Of a stretch of DNA of 17,224 bases, positions 15,251-17,224 are shown in pieces; the stretch's first letter is position 1; every line of letters begins with the position of its first letter. The translations under genes were made by a program, and so were the position numbers. Source of the stretch: Tepidisphaeraceae bacterium (GTDB lineage: Bacteria > Planctomycetota > Phycisphaerae > Tepidisphaerales > Tepidisphaeraceae); assembly GCA_025450555.1 (NCBI GenBank), contig JANWHF010000202.1:1-17224 (forward strand), written 5' to 3'. The notes below the pieces were generated by a model. It did no database searches. It was not told the DNA's origin and saw only the letters and a program-made list of their open reading frames with translations.

Positions 15251-15278
15251 GGGCATAGCTACACCTTGAACTATGCCC
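15251..15278 (+). promoter_or_regulatory. Inverted repeat covering the start of the membrane protein gene
   Basis: GGGCATAG (15251-15258) pairs perfectly with CTATGCCC (15271-15278), which contains the ATG at 15273. A competing small stem, TGCCC (15243-15247) with GGGCA (15251-15255), would free the start. This could be a translation switch, or chance. It lies in the 102-base gap after the winged-helix gene, where no promoter or terminator is clear. Confidence 0.35.
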
Positions 15279-16739
15279 CGAAAGTATGTGTATGCCTGCA
15301 TCGCGATCCTGACCCTCACCGCGCTTTACGTCTGCGCAACTGGGCTGCCGTTGATCTGGGATGGGGCCTTTCAGCTTTCGGTGACGCTCATTCGCGAGCG
15401 GCCGTTTGTCTACCTGACGCGCTTCCACACGCTGATTCTCTGGTGGCCGGTCATCTGGGCGAGCCGATTCACCAGTAATCCATGGATCCTCCAGGCGATC
15501 TATGGATTTCCATTTATCATTGCGCCGGCGCTGAGCGTGCTGGTGTCATGGTGGATTGTCCGCCGACATGCGCCCTGGGTGATCATCTGGGTGATTTTCG
15601 GCGTCGCCGCCGGCACGCTGTGCGGACAGGTCTTCATCATCAATGACAGCATCTGGCAGCAGACGCTTTTCTGGCCCTTGTTTCTCTGCGTATTCGTCCC
15701 GCTGACACGGCCGCAGTTTGTCGTGCTGGGCGTCCTTGCGATCTTTCAATTCGTTCATCAGATCGGCGTACCGCTGCTTTTTGGCGCGGCACTGGCGGGT
15801 GTCATCATTTCGATCTTCGACGTTCCTAATCGACGCATGCTCCTGCGGCGCTCCGCGGTGATGGTCACGCTTTTTGTCTGGGCTGTGGCCAAAATCTATG
15901 TCACAAACCACATTTCCTGGCTTGAAGACACCTATGCCGAGCAGGAGTTTGGCTGGAGTCTGGCAGTGCAGCGTTTTCAAATGGGAGTCGAGGGTTGGCC
16001 CCTCGCCGGGCTGACTTGGATCTGGTTTGCGGCGCTGTTCGCATTGATTCAGCCCTATCTGAAGAATCGCCTGCTACGAACTTTCCTCGGCTGGGCCGCT
16101 TGCGGCTTCGCGCTTGTCGCTGGAGCGATGTGGATCCACTGGGCCTCCGATGGACACCTCTGGTACAAGGCGCTGGACTACCGCCGATGGATTCTGCCCC
16201 TTTCCTTTCCTTTTTTCACATTAGCAATAGTTGAAGCATGTGTGCGCGCGAGAAGGATCCAGTCGACAGGCGCGAAGGAAACAAACATGGATGGACCGGG
16301 TCGCGGTCGTTTGGCCTGCATCGTCGCCTGCATCTTTGCCGCAGTGCTGGCAACTCAAGGCACCGTCTGGTCGCGCATGTTCCACCGTCTACTCGTGCAG
16401 GTGAATTCATCGCCCGCCCCCGCGGTCGCGCTGGAGTCATTCGAATGGGTTCGCGACACGCCGCTCGACCATTGGGGCACATGCGATGCCGTGACGCTTC
16501 TGGAAGGCAAGACGCCGCATAAACTGCTGGTGATGCAGAAGGGGATGCCGCGCTTGCGCGCCAATCCGCCCGTTGTTCCCAACCAAGGCTGGTTCTGGCG
16601 GCCGCACCTGCATCCGCCGCCACCAGGCCCGGGCGGATGGTTTGATTTTGCGCCGATCCTCAAGGAAATTGCGAAGCAGCCGCCGACAACGAGGCCGGCG
16701 GCACCTGTGAATCGCGACGCTTCAACTCATTTGCCTTGA
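15273..16739 (+). CDS. Polytopic membrane protein, unknown, possibly GT-C-like
   Basis: The 488-residue protein is strongly hydrophobic, with about 10-11 predicted membrane segments by eye, from residue 6 (VYACIAILTLTALYVCATGL) to about 363. A soluble, Pro-rich C-terminal part follows, with GWFWRPHLHPPPPGPGGWFDF. The segment GLPLIWDGAFQ after the first helix places an Asp in the first outer loop, as in GT-C glycosyltransferases, but no other family motif is clear. It is followed after 12 bases by a second membrane protein of similar style, so the pair probably acts together, perhaps in surface polysaccharide or protein glycosylation. No Shine-Dalgarno is seen at the ATG (15273), which lies inside an inverted repeat. 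Function not recognised; I would not assign an enzyme name. Confidence 0.8.
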   Translation: MPRKYVYACIAILTLTALYVCATGLPLIWDGAFQLSVTLIRERPFVYLTRFHTLILWWPVIWASRFTSNPWILQAIYGFPFIIAPALSVLVSWWIVRRHAPWVIIWVIFGVAAGTLCGQVFIINDSIWQQTLFWPLFLCVFVPLTRPQFVVLGVLAIFQFVHQIGVPLLFGAALAGVIISIFDVPNRRMLLRRSAVMVTLFVWAVAKIYVTNHISWLEDTYAEQEFGWSLAVQRFQMGVEGWPLAGLTWIWFAALFALIQPYLKNRLLRTFLGWAACGFALVAGAMWIHWASDGHLWYKALDYRRWILPLSFPFFTLAIVEACVRARRIQSTGAKETNMDGPGRGRLACIVACIFAAVLATQGTVWSRMFHRLLVQVNSSPAPAVALESFEWVRDTPLDHWGTCDAVTLLEGKTPHKLLVMQKGMPRLRANPPVVPNQGWFWRPHLHPPPPGPGGWFDFAPILKEIAKQPPTTRPAAPVNRDASTHLP

Positions 16740-16751
16740 GGCAAGGAAATC

Positions 16752-17224
16752 ATGTCCGCTCCCGCGGCGAGTCTTGCTGTGCCAGAAATATCCAATCGAT
16801 CAGCCAGCGATCGCACCCGTTTGCTGGCCATCGCGATCTTCGCCATCCTCTCCTGCTATTGCGCCTTCACCTCGCAGGGTTTTGTGGCAGCCGACGCGTG
16901 TATGCATTACCTGTACGCGCGATTCGCGATCCACGAGCCAGCGTATCTGGTCGATGTGTGGGGAAGGCCGCTGGTCACTGCGCTTTATGTGCTCCCGGCC
17001 GCGTGGGGCGGCAGGCTCGCGGTGCGCTGCGTCTGCCTGGTCGTCGCCATTCTTAGTGCCGATGTCGCTTATCAGATCGCGCGGGGGCAGAAGCTCCGCT
17101 GGCCGGTGCTTGCGCTGCTCTTCACTCTCGGGCAGCCTTTGCTGTTTCTGTATTCCTTTGGCGAGATGACCGAGCTGCCGTTTGCGCTGCTGCTTGGCCT
17201 GGCATTTCTGGCGTATCAGCGCAA
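16752..17224 (+). CDS. GT-C-like membrane glycosyltransferase, cut by right edge
   Basis: Only the first 157 residues are present. After a 23-residue cytoplasmic N-terminus comes a membrane helix (24-40). Next is an outer-loop segment, AADACMHYLYARFAI (46-60), with Asp48 where GT-C enzymes have a catalytic acid. Then comes YLVDVWGRPLVTALYVLPA, a WGRP-type pattern that I associate with planctomycete mannosyltransferase-like proteins. Two or three more membrane helices follow, with FGEMTELPFALLL. AAGGA (16743-16747) lies 4 bases before the ATG at 16752. The preceding membrane protein gene stops 12 bases upstream, so they are co-transcribed. Sugar donor and acceptor cannot be told from this fragment. 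Confidence 0.75.
   Translation, partial: MSAPAASLAVPEISNRSASDRTRLLAIAIFAILSCYCAFTSQGFVAADACMHYLYARFAIHEPAYLVDVWGRPLVTALYVLPAAWGGRLAVRCVCLVVAILSADVAYQIARGQKLRWPVLALLFTLGQPLLFLYSFGEMTELPFALLLGLAFLAYQR

Overview
This window looks like chromosomal DNA from a GC-rich bacterium, most likely a member of the Planctomycetota (PVC group). The reasons are: an APS-kinase domain with a GQNM motif in place of the usual GDN motif (recalled from planctomycete-type CysNC proteins), several clear genes with no Shine-Dalgarno sequence, WGRPL-type membrane glycosyltransferase-like proteins, and AT-rich palindromic intergenic repeats. This is an inference from recalled family features; no rRNA or tRNA is present to anchor it.

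Layout. (1) 1-1246, minus strand: the N-terminal 415 residues of anthranilate synthase component I (trpE), cut by the left edge. (2) 1247-1852: a 606-base divergent intergenic region with a 39-base AT-rich cluster of overlapping palindromes and a strong GC hairpin. (3) 1853-4269: a two-gene unit. The first gene encodes a soluble protein with a type II secretion F (GspF) N-terminal-like domain, a Pro/Ala linker, a helical region and an acidic tail. The second encodes an actin-family ATPase that resembles MamK, the magnetosome filament protein, more than MreB, ParM, FtsA or DnaK. A strong intrinsic terminator closes the unit. (4) 4397-7327: sulfate activation, cysD and a cysN-cysC fusion, with a candidate promoter. 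The CysC part has lost several residues expected for APS kinase. (5) 7328-7649: a 322-base gap with four consecutive hairpins. (6) 7650-14071: NADPH-type glutamate synthase, gltB and gltD, with a small possible BolA-like gene between them. (7) 14109-15170: a compact pair encoding a retropepsin-like aspartic protease and a winged-helix protein with an NISGNNN motif; no known system is recognised. (8) 15273-17224: two polytopic membrane proteins, the second cut by the right edge and resembling a GT-C glycosyltransferase.

How the genes work together. The trp, cys and glt genes are ordinary assimilation and biosynthesis genes (tryptophan, sulfate activation, ammonium into glutamate). Two accessory units stand out. 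One is the MamK-like actin with its likely partner, a candidate filament system with no magnetosome genes in view. The other is the protease plus winged-helix pair inserted between glutamate synthase and the membrane glycosyltransferase-like genes. No mobile elements, CRISPR arrays, tRNAs or rRNAs were seen.
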